Shown: piece after piece, positions 1 through 11,166 of the stretch
Layout: each line of letters begins with the position of its first letter
Numbering within the stretch: position 1 is the stretch's first letter
Assembly: GCA_900239685.1 (NCBI GenBank)
Contig: OENT01000337.1
Span: forward strand, 62,001 to 126,000
DNA from: Rotaria macrura
Lineage: Eukaryota > Rotifera > Eurotatoria > Philodinida > Philodinidae
Length of the DNA stretch: 64,000 nt
Direction of reading: 5' to 3'
Notes under the pieces: model-generated
Databases searched by the model: none
What the model saw: only the letters and a program-made list of their open reading frames with translations
What the model was told of the DNA's origin: nothing
Position numbers and translations under genes: made by a program

Positions 1-626
1 TGTAATGAAAACAAGGGATAACTATATATATATATATGTATATTATTAATGATTGAACACTTGAGTGATAGAACTTCACTATTGACTGGTTTACTATGAT
101 ATTTCTATATTATTCACGATAAATATATCTGATACGTCTCAATTTTCTTTTTCTCTGACACCAATAAAAGTCTCAAGTTCCAAGTTCATAATTCATTCAG
201 ATATTTGAGTGTACAGAAACAAAGAAATCGACTTAGTTCCATATGACATGCGAACACGTATTTCTCACTTTCGATAATACTGTTATGAACGAATAGTTAT
301 TGTGTGTATCATCGAAAATAGAAGAAGTCGAAGTCTAATCATGTTATATGCACTTGAAATATATATTGTACAATAACAGTGATATTGAAATGTCATAAAT
401 GAATGAAAATATAATTTAGTATTACATGATAGAATCCGATAAGATCGTATCTCATAAATTACTCAAACGTTTTGAAATACAATGGACGGCGTGTTTAAAA
501 AAAAAGTTAAACTCGTACAATCTACTATTTTATCTTCAGTGATAACGATTATTATTCAATAGTCATACAATTAACTTTATTTATATGCCTTTCATTCGTC
601 AGCATCATTAACAACAAGAGATTTCT
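1..626. other. Intergenic, left edge
   Basis: AT-rich sequence downstream of the minus-strand PPR gene's stop codon. A short TA run lies near 23-38. I see no coding exon, RNA gene or clear repeat here. Confidence 0.5.
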
Positions 627-3620
627 TTATTTTTTCAAATTTGGTTTATCATAAAGAAAAGATACTTTTTGATCAAAACGTTTTGCATATGGTACTTCAT
701 TGAGCCATCTATTGTAGAATTTTTGAAATCGATCATAAGATGAACTTAACAAACGATACTGATCTGTATCAACATTAGCGTGTTCCTGAAAAAAAGAAGA
801 ACAATAACACTAAAACAAAATCTATATTTTTAGACATTTTACATACCATAGCTAAAACTTTTGAACGAATTTCTAACAAATACTTTTCCATTCGTTCGAG
901 AAATCCTTTATTTACAGCCAAATTATAAGTTCGATGCGATTCACAAATGAATGACAATAATGGAAAATTGACACAATGAAAAGCCTTTTTAAGCATAGCT
1001 TCAAGAACTTTTTGATTCGGCTTCAAATTAAGATCCTATAGATATTTAAATTTATCCAAAAAATAACTAATGTAAGATGTCTATCTAGTGACAAATACGA
1101 CGTACTTTCATTTCATTTAATAATTGTTCGGCATCATGTCTATTCTCGCATCCTTTAGCCAACGCTGAAAATGTATATTCATCAGGTGATAGACAATTGT
1201 CACGCATAAAATCAAGTACTTGCTAAAACATAATTTCAAATATAATTAGGGGAAAATCGAAAATAATTCGAATGTCTAAATACTAATGCTTCTTGCTTTG
1301 CTCCTCGTCGTAATCGTCGAAGGATGAGCGCATTATAAAATTGAATATTAGGTTTGACATGACAAACATTAGAAACATGAATTAATGCATGTTCATGTTC
1401 CGTCAAAGGTGGAACGAGCTATATGTATAAAGAGGTAAATATGATTGATATTATTACAAAAACACAAATTAAATGCATTTACATTCAGAATTGTGTTAAA
1501 GATAATATTATTTGGTTGTACATCACATTCTTGCATGTGTTTTAAAATACCTGGTATACCACCTAATAACATGAGTCTTTCAGAGGGTGAACATGGTATA
1601 CGAAGACCCATTAAATTCGTTTCGCTATAGAGTATGTTCGGTTTAAGTATACTTGCATTGCTAAATGGACTTAGATGATTTTTTAATACATGTCCCTTTC
1701 GAATATCATCTGAATCTTGCCACCATTCAAAAGTTAATTCTGGTGATGTTGAACTGCTATCTTGATAGTTTTCTATTGTTCCAAAAGAAGACATTGATTG
1801 TTGTTGATTTTCATCGCTTGTCTCAGTTGAGTCGTTTGATTTAGAAATCATATGTGAAGATTCATCATGAGTTTGATCTAACGACGAGAGAAATGAAGGT
1901 CCTCGGTGTACTTTTTCTTCATTATCTTTGGCTTCAATGGCGTCAAGTAGAAACTGATGCGGTTTAGGTGGAAAGAGTAGATCGTGTATCGATTCTAGTG
2001 AGCCTATTCCACAATTGTATGTTACATTAAGTAAAAGACCGAAATGAAATGGAGTTGGTTTGACACCAAAAGCAAGCATTCGACGCCAGATCTGTCCAAA
2101 CAAAACGAAAAAGTAGAAAACATCTTTTTAACATGATTCTTATTCACGTCAATTGCGTATTTGAAACCAATATTTTTCTCTGAATTACACGCAATTAATA
2201 ATGATACATAAGTATCTTCATTTGGTATAAAGCCAACTTCAACCATTTCATCAGCTAATTGAAAGGCCATTTTAACTTGGCCATGTTTTCCATAGGCAGC
2301 AATCAAAGCATTGAATGTTCGATATTCAATACGAAATCCTGTAACAGAAGAGAAAAAAATTTAACAACTTTAAAAACATACTTAAGAATACAACGAGTAA
2401 CTGCGCATAGATTACTATTGAATAAATGCACAATTTACTACTAGTGATGATAGATTAACATCTATGAACAGAGTATATGAGGAATGGAGTTAATGAAGTA
2501 CTACTAAGTCTTGAATTCTTAACTATAGCTCATCAATACATGCCTTTATCTTTTATTTCGTCTAAAAACTTTGTAGCACGATCAATAGCCAATTGACTAT
2601 CCGACGCACGATAACAAGCAGTAGCTAGTAGTGTAAATATTTTGGTCATCTTTCGAGAATCTACTGTTGTAAATCCACGATCTTTCATCTAAATGATGAT
2701 ATACACAATTGTTTGCGTCAATATGATAATAAGAATTTACTTGTCGATAGAGATCGAATGCTTGTGCTAAATAACCATTTCGTGCACAAATACCGATTAC
2801 AACTTGATAACAAAACAGATTTGGAGCAACTCGTTCTTTATCCATCATTTCATGATAAAAATAGTCAAGTGTTTCTTGAACCTAGAAGCATGGAATGCAA
2901 ACAAAAGAAATACATAGAGAGAGCGATAGCTAAGAGAAAAAAAGACTATTTCTAAGAAGCAATGTCGAAAAAGAATCGAACTTTATTTTGTGATGCTAAT
3001 TGTTTTAATTTGTTGGCATAAAACCATACTGGATATCGACGACCACCAACTGCTAAAGGTATAGGCTCGTCGGGTTCTTTTTCCGCATCGTTTTCATCGA
3101 GGTCAGCATCAAAATTAATTTGAAAATTATCTTCACGTATGACACCATCAGGTGTAACGTATGTATCTCTAAATCAGTTCAATTACTTATACAATGGTTT
3201 TAAATCATTATTTTACCGAACGATATTTTTATCTGGCTGTTTTTCTTTTGTATGTTCAGATTTTAGCTTAGATTTTTCCACCAATGATGATAGTGGTGTT
3301 TTCTGAACAATATTTCGATATTCAAGTTCTTTTAACCATTTCTTCTGTTTTCGAGGATTTTTTTCTTTAAAACGAGTTGATTTGGAATCAGCAAATATAT
3401 AATCTTTAGGTAATAGACTTTTCTTCGATCGGTCATCATCATCTTCATCATGATCAAGATTTGATGAATTTTGTATAGGAATTTTATTTGTCGATCGGTC
3501 ATCATCATCTTCATCATGATCAAGATTTGATGAATTTTGTATAGGAATTTTATTTGTCGAATTCATTCGAACAATAATAGCTGATGGTAATAATCGGGCT
3601 GAATGCAATATGCGATACAT
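627..3620 (-). CDS. PTCD1: PTCD1-like mitochondrial pentatricopeptide repeat protein
   Basis: A pentatricopeptide protein for mitochondrial RNA metabolism; PTCD1 in animals acts in mitochondrial tRNA and 16S rRNA processing (family knowledge). I read nine or ten exons, including 3217-3620, 2982-3168, 2741-2881, 2544-2690, 2148-2338, 1483-2091, 1284-1418, 1106-1222, then a piece from 1035 and a last exon ending in TAA at 627-629. The N-terminus (MYRILHSARLLPSAIIVR) is basic and serine-rich like a matrix-targeting presequence. PPR-like helices follow, for example FNALIAAYGKHGQVKMAFQL and FYNALILRRLRRGAKQEALV. The stretch SERLMLLGGIPGILKHMQ resembles a conserved PTCD1 segment. The first ATG is at 3620; an upstream extension would need a GTG start. 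One intron appears to be GC-AG, and the N-terminal region holds a 66-bp in-frame duplication. PPR family is near certain; the PTCD1 assignment is fairly likely. Confidence 0.72.
3427..3558. repeat. 66-bp in-frame tandem duplication inside PTCD1-like exon 1
   Basis: Two adjacent copies (3427-3492 and 3493-3558) look identical. Each encodes 22 residues including NLDHDEDDDDR. The period is a multiple of three, so the frame is preserved. Confidence 0.9.
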
Positions 3621-3914
3621 GATTATACTTGAAATATTGAACGAAGTTTTTAATTTCACTCGATTATAAAAATGCTTTCTTCGTTCGTCCTATCACTTGT
3701 TCATCTGCTCATGTCTTCTTCTTCTAGTCTACCTCGTCGAATTAGATTGGATAGATAGGCACAAATCAAAATCATGTAAAGGATTAGAGGACACCAATAG
3801 TAACTTTGAATGAAATATTGTTCTATCGGTCAAGTAAGCAATCATACATAGAAAAGTTAGTTTACTTCTCTATGTGAGAGAAGTTCTTCTTCGCTTTTTC
3901 TTAGATTATATGAT

Positions 3915-5896
3915 ATGCCGTTTAATAAGCGGACCGTTGAACCAATACATTTAAGTCAGGTAAAAGTACCGCATGATATTTCCAATGAACTCGAATGTGT
4001 ATCTAATCATACACTTGCCAATGTTATACGTCAATTAAGTTCATTAAGTGCTCATGCACATGATATGTTTGATGAATTAATTAATGATGTTGGACATATA
4101 TTTCAACGCACAGAAGCATTGCATGGTCGTATCGAAAGGCTGAAATTCACAGTCACACAATTGGATGCCAACGTTGACGAAGGTTTTCTTTTTCACATCA
4201 TGACTAATGCATTTCTTTTATAAGAAGTTTTGTATTTTCTAGTAACTATACAAGAAGTAAGTAATAGAAAGCCATTTGTTAGTGTCACTCGTATCGACCA
4301 ACAAGTAGTTAATCGTGCAACAATGCCAAAATCACTTCGTTTACTCTATGAGCAAGCTGAACCAGCACCGGCGCTGCATCTACTTAATCCTTATCGGTAT
4401 ATGATCCTATGATGCTTTACATGATGAATCGATAGTTAACTTTTTTCTCTTCTCTTCAATAGGGATGATGGTCGTGACTCAATGAAATTTTATACTGACC
4501 CATCATTTTTCTTTAATTTATGGATGCAATCGATGATACAATTTCCACAAAGTCATAATGGTCATCGTTCTAGTAAACATGAACGTAGTCGATCATCAGT
4601 AAAATATCACATATTAAATTTGTAGAAACTTTCAGATTGTCGTTTCTTTGTATTTATTTCTAGAACGGCTATCTACAACAAGAATCGATCTATGCTTCAA
4701 ATCCAACTTCATCTTCACAATCACGTCTTATTCGTCAAACATCTGAAGAACAGCATTATCAACATCGAAGTTCACAAGAGTTACTGATTCGTCACCGAAA
4801 TGATTTAGATCCAATATCACATGGTACGATTCGATCTCAACAACAAATCTATTCGCCATCGCATTCTCGGCAATTTCTTCAACATTCAAACAATAATCAT
4901 CTACAAAATCGTTCAGATTCCGTGCACTATGGCAATTCAACATTATCGGCATCTTCGTCAAGTCGTGACCAACTGATGATGGCTACAAATATCAGTACAA
5001 CTACATCGGAAACTTCATCTGACGGATATCATGCAGAACCATCATATCGGTTTAATGTTCATTCATCTTCTGCAAGTCAACAAGTTCCATCGTTATCATC
5101 TGAGTTTGAATCAAGCAATCGTACTTCTCATCATATGATGATGAGACAGACCATCGCCAGGCCATCAGCCAGCCCACCACCGCCACCTCCACCACCACCA
5201 CCAGTGCCTCCATTATCGGTATTAACTATTTTCTTTTTATGAAAGTATACTTATTTAAATCAGTTCTATTTAACAGAATATGGGCATGGCTACATTAGCA
5301 ACTATTTCTGAAATCGATATTTTACCACCACCACCGCCTGATTTTATTGAACAATCGCCGTCACCACCACCTCCCCCTCCTCCTCCTCCTCCTCCCCTTC
5401 CTTCATCATCAATACTGCCACCAACATCATCTTCAATCCCATCGAATATTCCACCAGCGCCACCTCTACCAAATTCTACTATTCAACCAATTATGATACA
5501 GGCATCAAACACCGGAATATCAACACAAAGCAAAAATAGTAATAATTTATCATCATCTCATAGAGATGATGTTTCTATGACATCGGAAGCTTCCATTCAA
5601 GATCAACGACCAATAATTATGCGCGATCTTCACTCCGATTTGTTAGAAGAAATTAAAAAAGGTAATTGTTGATTGCATGATACAACATATCGATACATTT
5701 ATATGTACATTCAGGTATTCAATTGAATAATCGTAAGAAAGAAGAAGAAAAGAAAGCTTCAGTAACGAGCAAAACAACATCGATTAATGTTATGGCAATC
5801 ATGGAACAAGCAGCTAAATATCGTCGTGATAAGATTCGTCCACAATCAGAATCTGAGAATGATGATGAATCGTCACGATGGGACGATAGTGATTGA
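3915..5896 (+). CDS. WASF: WAVE/SCAR family actin nucleation-promoting factor
   Basis: The Arp2/3-activating subunit of the WAVE regulatory complex, acting downstream of Rac at the cell cortex. Exon 1 (3915-4182) carries the WAVE homology domain: [20 protein letters not shown] is close to the vertebrate WASF N-terminus. It continues through exons from 4243 and 4464 ([20 protein letters not shown]). A long low-complexity Ser/Gln/His region follows, then two proline runs (about 5177-5212 and 5371-5400) for profilin and SH3 partners. The C-terminus is a compact VCA module: WH2 motif [16 protein letters not shown], central helix [13 protein letters not shown] and an acidic tail with one tryptophan (SSRWDDSD). 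The last intron splits the WH2 motif (GGT joined from G and GT). The ATG at 3915 matches the family start. The JMJD4 gene follows 127 bp downstream on the same strand. Family assignment is firm; I cannot say which vertebrate WASF it is closest to. Confidence 0.93.
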
Positions 5897-6004
5897 ATAA
5901 AAATCTCACATATTTTCTCATTATTGTACATATTTATGTTATTCATGTATTTGTGTGTGTGCCTTCTTTTTCTCTTACATTTTTTTGTACTAATAATGAC
6001 GTGC

Positions 6005-6023
6005 AATAAATTTTTCTTTTGAG
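6005..6023 (+). promoter_or_regulatory. Poly(A) signal plus splice-acceptor-like tract abutting the JMJD4 ATG
   Basis: AATAAA at 6005-6010 is followed by a pyrimidine tract (6011-6020) and GAG ending at 6023, directly before the ATG at 6024. This fits a 3' end for the WAVE message together with a trans-splice acceptor for JMJD4. It is inference, because no transcript data are available. Confidence 0.4.
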
Positions 6024-7136
6024 ATGAATAATAACATGACTGACATATACAGTGAATTGATTTCAAAAAATTGGACATCAAATATCAAAGACAATGGAGA
6101 AAGTCTTGTTCGATATGATGAAGTTCCAACCTATGAAAGATTCATTCGTGAATGTTTACTTCAAAATCGACCAGCACTTTTCACAGCACAATGTGGTCTA
6201 ATAAAACAATGGCCATGTTTTACTGATTGGCTAAATAAAGATCAAACAGAACCGGATTTCGATCGACTGATAAATTTGTATGGTCATATGACAGTGCCAG
6301 TCACTAAATGTTCATCTCATATAACTGAATATAACACGGATGAAAATAAATTAACGATGCGTTTTGATGAATTCATTCATTTGTGGCGTAATACTGAAAC
6401 GACAACACAATATTATTGTAAAGATTGGCATTTACAAAAAATGTCTGATAAAACAAAACCATTATTCTATGTCGTACCAGTTTATTTTCAATCTGATTGG
6501 CTTAATGAAAAATGTCTTGAAGAAGACGAAGATGATTTTCGTTTTGTTTATATGGGTGGTAATGAAACAAATACCCCATTGCATATGGATGTGCTTGGAA
6601 CATATTCTTGGTCAGCAAATATATGTGGTCGAAAACGATGGCGTTTTTCTAAACCGTATGCAATCGAATTCATACAAGAACCCTGTGAAATAGTATTTGT
6701 TCCATCGCAATGGTATCATGATGTAACCAATATTGGTTATACGATATCAATTAATCACAATTGGTTTAATGCATTTAATATTTTTCGTATTTGGACACAT
6801 TTACACTCAACACTGATTGACATTGAACATCGTATTGAAGATTGTCGGTCAATGATGAGTGATACTTGGTATGAACATTGTCAATTAATACTTCAAGCAA
6901 ATGAAGGAATGAATTTTATTTCGCTGTATAAACTTTTACATGTGATTGCTCAACGACGAATGAAAGACTATGATTATCAACAGTCGAAATTTGATTTATG
7001 GATAATTGAAAAATTAATAGAAACTATGTTACATACATCTACATTTCTATATGCCTGTGATCTCGATACGTTACCACAAAGACCAAAAGTATTAATGAAA
7101 CAAATTCATTCATTTATTGAAAAACAAAAACAATAA
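6024..7136 (+). CDS. JMJD4: JMJD4-like JmjC 2-oxoglutarate oxygenase
   Basis: An Fe(II)/2-oxoglutarate-dependent oxygenase; vertebrate JMJD4 hydroxylates a lysine of translation termination factor eRF1 (family knowledge). The whole 370-residue protein lies in one exon, unlike its neighbours. The JmjC core shows the iron-binding HxD pair at His187 and Asp189 (PLHMDVLGTYSW), the signature SANICGRKRWRF and the distal His232 (VPSQWYHDVTN), then SINHNWFNAFN, all as in JMJD4. The C-terminal helical part (SDTWYEHCQLILQANEGMNF) also matches. Only about 43 residues separate HxD from the distal His, and the loop seems shorter than I recall for vertebrate JMJD4. The ATG at 6024 gives the expected N-terminus and lies immediately after an acceptor-like AG. 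Confidence 0.93.
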   Translation: MNNNMTDIYSELISKNWTSNIKDNGESLVRYDEVPTYERFIRECLLQNRPALFTAQCGLIKQWPCFTDWLNKDQTEPDFDRLINLYGHMTVPVTKCSSHITEYNTDENKLTMRFDEFIHLWRNTETTTQYYCKDWHLQKMSDKTKPLFYVVPVYFQSDWLNEKCLEEDEDDFRFVYMGGNETNTPLHMDVLGTYSWSANICGRKRWRFSKPYAIEFIQEPCEIVFVPSQWYHDVTNIGYTISINHNWFNAFNIFRIWTHLHSTLIDIEHRIEDCRSMMSDTWYEHCQLILQANEGMNFISLYKLLHVIAQRRMKDYDYQQSKFDLWIIEKLIETMLHTSTFLYACDLDTLPQRPKVLMKQIHSFIEKQKQ

Positions 7137-7203
7137 AATGTGTGGACGGATGAGAGTTTTACACATAGTAATAAAAACGATAAACACACTAACTAGTTGA
7201 ATT

Positions 7204-8729
7204 CTATTCAAAAAATGAAGGTCCTTCATAAAAATTTGATAAAATAATAACATGGCGTTTGATTGGATCGATGATCATATAAACGAAATCTTGTTCGTAT
7301 GCCGAGCGCGAAGGATAAAATTTTTTTCCATTTTCATTCTAAAAATATCATAACAAAAAAAAAATATATATATATCAATATACATATACAGATCGATAAA
7401 CGTCTTCTAGTCTTATATTCTTTGTAGAAGTTTTCGAAAACTACGTACCAATGCTTCGATTTTGAAAACAGGCGAAACAACTTGAATTTTTTGACTTTCA
7501 GCATCTTTTTGTACGCTAACTAATTCCTTGTAAACAGATTTCGTTACATCGAGGTAAGGTTGGATTTCATCTTCATATTCTATGAAGAGAAAAAATACAC
7601 GTTTCGATGTATTGAATTAATGGATGATAAACATATAGAAGTAAAGCATGTGAATAATAAAAATCTATTGATTGGACTTGACAAAATACTAATACCTAGA
7701 TACTCATTGTAGTCCATTGTAAATTCACTAATAGTAGATTTCGAAAAAGTCAAAAAGAACTGACTCTTAAAATCACTAAGACTTAAGTTCATGTGATTCA
7801 AGACGATCGGAGTTAGTCTCAATCAACAATGGATCTTCCGATCAGAGGTGAACAACTCTAACCTAGCTCTATTTAAACTTAAATAGAACTTTATTCTTAA
7901 TGTCTTCGTTTATCGAATAATATTCCTATGTATTCTTTAGAATGCAATAACTTACGACAAACTTGACCACCAAGACAAAAATGTTTAAACAAACTAGAAA
8001 GAAATGAATAATATAAACCATACATTTAACGTATACATATAAATTGATCTCTTACTGAAAAATAAATTCTTTTCGATCGTTTTCAGAAAACATATCATAA
8101 CTATCAAATTCATCCATAACTAAAACCTGAAAAATAATATTATTTATAGAATGAAAAACGAAAATATAATTCTACTTTTCGAAGTTCATCCGAAATGATA
8201 AATTCATCCTTGTATTCTTCAACACATTTTCTTATATATCCTCCATTCTCACGAACAATTTTATTATCAAATAAACGATCGAAAAATTCCAATGAGAGGA
8301 TATTTGTATTTAATTGTTCAATGCGAACATCATGTACCGATTGACCAAGAAATTGCCATTCACCTGATTTCGTAAACATTATCAATGTACTTAGAACATT
8401 AGGATCTTTAAAAAATTCCTACAATACATAATAGTATGAAATATTTGATATCATTACAATATTTACTAGAATAAACTTTCGAACATTATATTCCTGAAAC
8501 GATTGATCAAATATGTACATATTTGCTCGTAATTTACTACGCATACCCCTAGAAAAAATGTTTCAAATATATATTTCATGAACGAAGACTACTTGAAGTC
8601 TTTTTTTTACCACTTGATCAAGCAATCTTTATTTTGCTTCCCATCGATGCTTTCAAACCTTTTCTCGATAGCTTGAAAACGGTATTCACCAGTAGTAGTG
8701 TCATTATCAATATTTTCATTCTGACTCAT
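7204..8729 (-). CDS. CFAP300: CFAP300-like ciliary protein
   Basis: A cytoplasmic factor needed for assembly of axonemal dynein arms in motile cilia (family knowledge for CFAP300/C11orf70). Joined exons read LIKWGMRSKLRANMYIFDQ, then FFKDPNV, MDEFDSYDMFSENDRKEF, LFKHFCLGGQVCQYEDEIQP, LVSVQKD and a terminal block DPIKRHVII. This is the order of conserved CFAP300 blocks. The start MSQNENIDN is at 8729 and the stop TAG at 7204-7206. A splice-acceptor-like TTTCAG (AG at 8736-8737) lies six bases upstream of the ATG. Most introns are short, but the intron at 7580-7955 is 376 bp. The next gene, ILF2, is on the same strand upstream. Confidence 0.88.
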
Positions 8730-9147
8730 TATGATCTGAAACGAAAAATGACAACAAAAAGAAATCTAATCATCTGCAAAACATTAAAAGTAGTTGATGT
8801 CTAATGCAAATAAAAGAAATTGTATTTAAAGGATTTTCTTTGGAGTGATTGAGTTACTTAATAGAATTAGTATGTATCTTTTGATTATCTTAAATAATAT
8901 TTCATTATAAAGATGAAAATCTTGTCTCGTACAGATATGCATGTGAACAAGAAACAACAGAGAGATACAATTGATCTACTTTATTTTGTTTTTTTTAATG
9001 TTTTTGAAATAAAGAATTTATCAAGACATCAATCGTCATCTTTCATTAAATAACAAGAAACAAAACAACATAAATCATGTCAATCAGCAATATAATAAAT
9101 CTGGTCTTTATTGATCTATTGTATGTTCCAGTCTATACAATTGATAT

Positions 9148-11166
9148 TTAACCGTTGACTTCAACAAACATTGATTGTTGTTGACCGTCGTTGATTGAGT
9201 GACCATTTGATTCGTTATGAAATACAACAGGTTCATTTGGTACAAATAGAACACCATTTAGTTGGCATGGCCCAGCAAATATATCTGGCCCATGTTCGAT
9301 GCCAAGTACATATTTTGGATGAATCGCAAGTGCACGCAGTAATGTTTGACTCGTATAGCATAACCGATCTTGTTCTTCGGGTGTCATTGTCGCATGTGAT
9401 CGAAATGGATTCATATTAGCATCACTAAATGGATCATATAAACCATTTGAACCAGGCAAAAATAGGCCACTTGATAGAAGTTGTAGTGCTCGCCTAAAAG
9501 AAAAACAATAGGTTATTTTTACGTTGACTCATAATAACCAATTCATTTTGCTTCGTACTTAAGTGCATAACTCGGTGGTAGTTGTTCAGTTGAATTGTGA
9601 TTTGTAACACAATGATGTGCAAGTAAATTAACAAGCCATGGATTAAGTGCTTGTAAACCATGAAAACGTTGTCGTAAGTCTTTTAATAGACGAACAAGAA
9701 CTTTATTTGATGGATGAATGCAAACTTCATCAACCCATTTTGCATGTTTAATAGCATTGAAATTACGTTTACACACAGCTCGATCTAAATGTATGGTAGG
9801 GTCCAGTGTGCTCCAGTTGGCTGGTACCGTTGTTACTAATAAATGTACAGCCATTGTTCCCATTTCAAGTGAAAGACCATAATCAGTTGATTGAATTGTA
9901 AGTGCTGTTTAAAATTTTAAAAAGAACATTTCATATTATTTCTTGGAAAAAAATGTATTCAACTGTCGAGCAATTTGTTCCACTTCATATTAGAGCTGTA
10001 CGTGTTTGTCTATGAGAATCAGAGAATTTTAAACGGATTCGAATGCATCACGTACAGATTCAATGGTGAATATTCAAACGAAATTTTCATTTCGAAACAG
10101 ATTCAATTATTTTATTTACTTGTTATAGAAAGCAACTTCTACGGTTTTCGAACATTGAATACTTCGAGAAAGACTTTTCTGTGTTTATTGAATTTTCCTT
10201 CGAGTAAAATTTCGATGAAACACACACGAATAGTTTTTCGTATAGATCGCAAACACGAATATTTTTACGATTATCTTACACGTAGTCTCATAGCTAGAAT
10301 TCGAGCGTCAACGGCATTCGACAATTATTTACGCTTCCTTATTAGTTTATAAGATATAAAACTTACATGCTGCTTCAAGTGGTGTACATTCATGGTGAAG
10401 GTCTTGTTTTAAACGGTTACCTAATTGCTCTATTGCTTCTCCTAACAAGAAAGAGGCACGTGTTTTAGAAACGATTAGTAGTTGTTCAACAAACTTGTTG
10501 GTAATGTTTTAAGAACGACAACAAGATCCGATGTGAGAATCAATTGAGAACCCATAGGTGGTACAATGATTGTATTATGTTTATGTGAGCCAACATCACG
10601 AACTTCACCTACTTGCTAAAAAAAAACCATAGTTTCTGACAGAGAAATAGTTAACGCGAATTGTATCATACACAAGCTGTAAACGAAGTTGGTGAAAGAA
10701 CAAGTGCATCGAGTTTTTGTCGTATGCGTGTTACAAAATTCATCAATGCAAAACTATCAGCGGATGTTGGTGCCAATTGCTGATTACGTTCCATTATGAG
10801 CTGCACAGATGAAACTAGTGTATATAAGACAAAAAAGAAATCAAGATAATAGGAACCTACTGGAGTTAGGACTGGATCATCAATAATTTGTTTCATGGAT
10901 GGAAATGATTCTGGTAACTAAAAAGTTTGATCATAAATTGAAATAAGACATAGATCGATTTTTTTCAAAGTGAACATACGCTGAGGAAATCAAAGACATC
11001 ACTTGATTGACCGTGTTGTTGTTGGTATTGAGAAGATTGAGGTCTTCAGAAAAGAAAACAAAAGTATATACTTGTTGAGCAGTGATGCTAATTTATACCT
11101 ATATGGTTGTTGATATTGAGTACGATTTTGACGCCAAGGTGGAAAACGGGGCCGACCTCGTCTCAT
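9148..11166 (-). CDS. ILF2: ILF2/NF45-like DZF-domain protein
   Basis: NF45, the partner of NF90/ILF3 in a nuclear double-stranded-RNA-binding complex; its DZF domain is a catalytically inactive nucleotidyltransferase fold. The N-terminus MRRGRPRFPPWRQNRTQYQQ replaces the RGG-like start of vertebrate ILF2. Conserved blocks follow in order across about eight exons: NQQLAPTSADSFALMNFVTR, VGEVRDVGSHKHNTI, SDLVVVLKTLPT, LLVTTVPANWSTLDPTIHLD, VLVRLLKDLRQRFHGLQALN, FLPGSNGLYDPF and TMTPEEQDRLCYTSQTLLRA. The C-terminal acidic tail of vertebrates is missing; the protein ends at SMFVEVNG. The intron at about 9906-10367 is roughly 460 bp, far longer than its neighbours. Stop TAA is at 9148-9150 and the ATG at 11166. 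Confidence 0.92.

Noticed and set aside
3332..3523. Met/Lys-rich minus frame over the 66-bp repeats
   Set aside because: A shadow of the PTCD1-like first exon in another frame.
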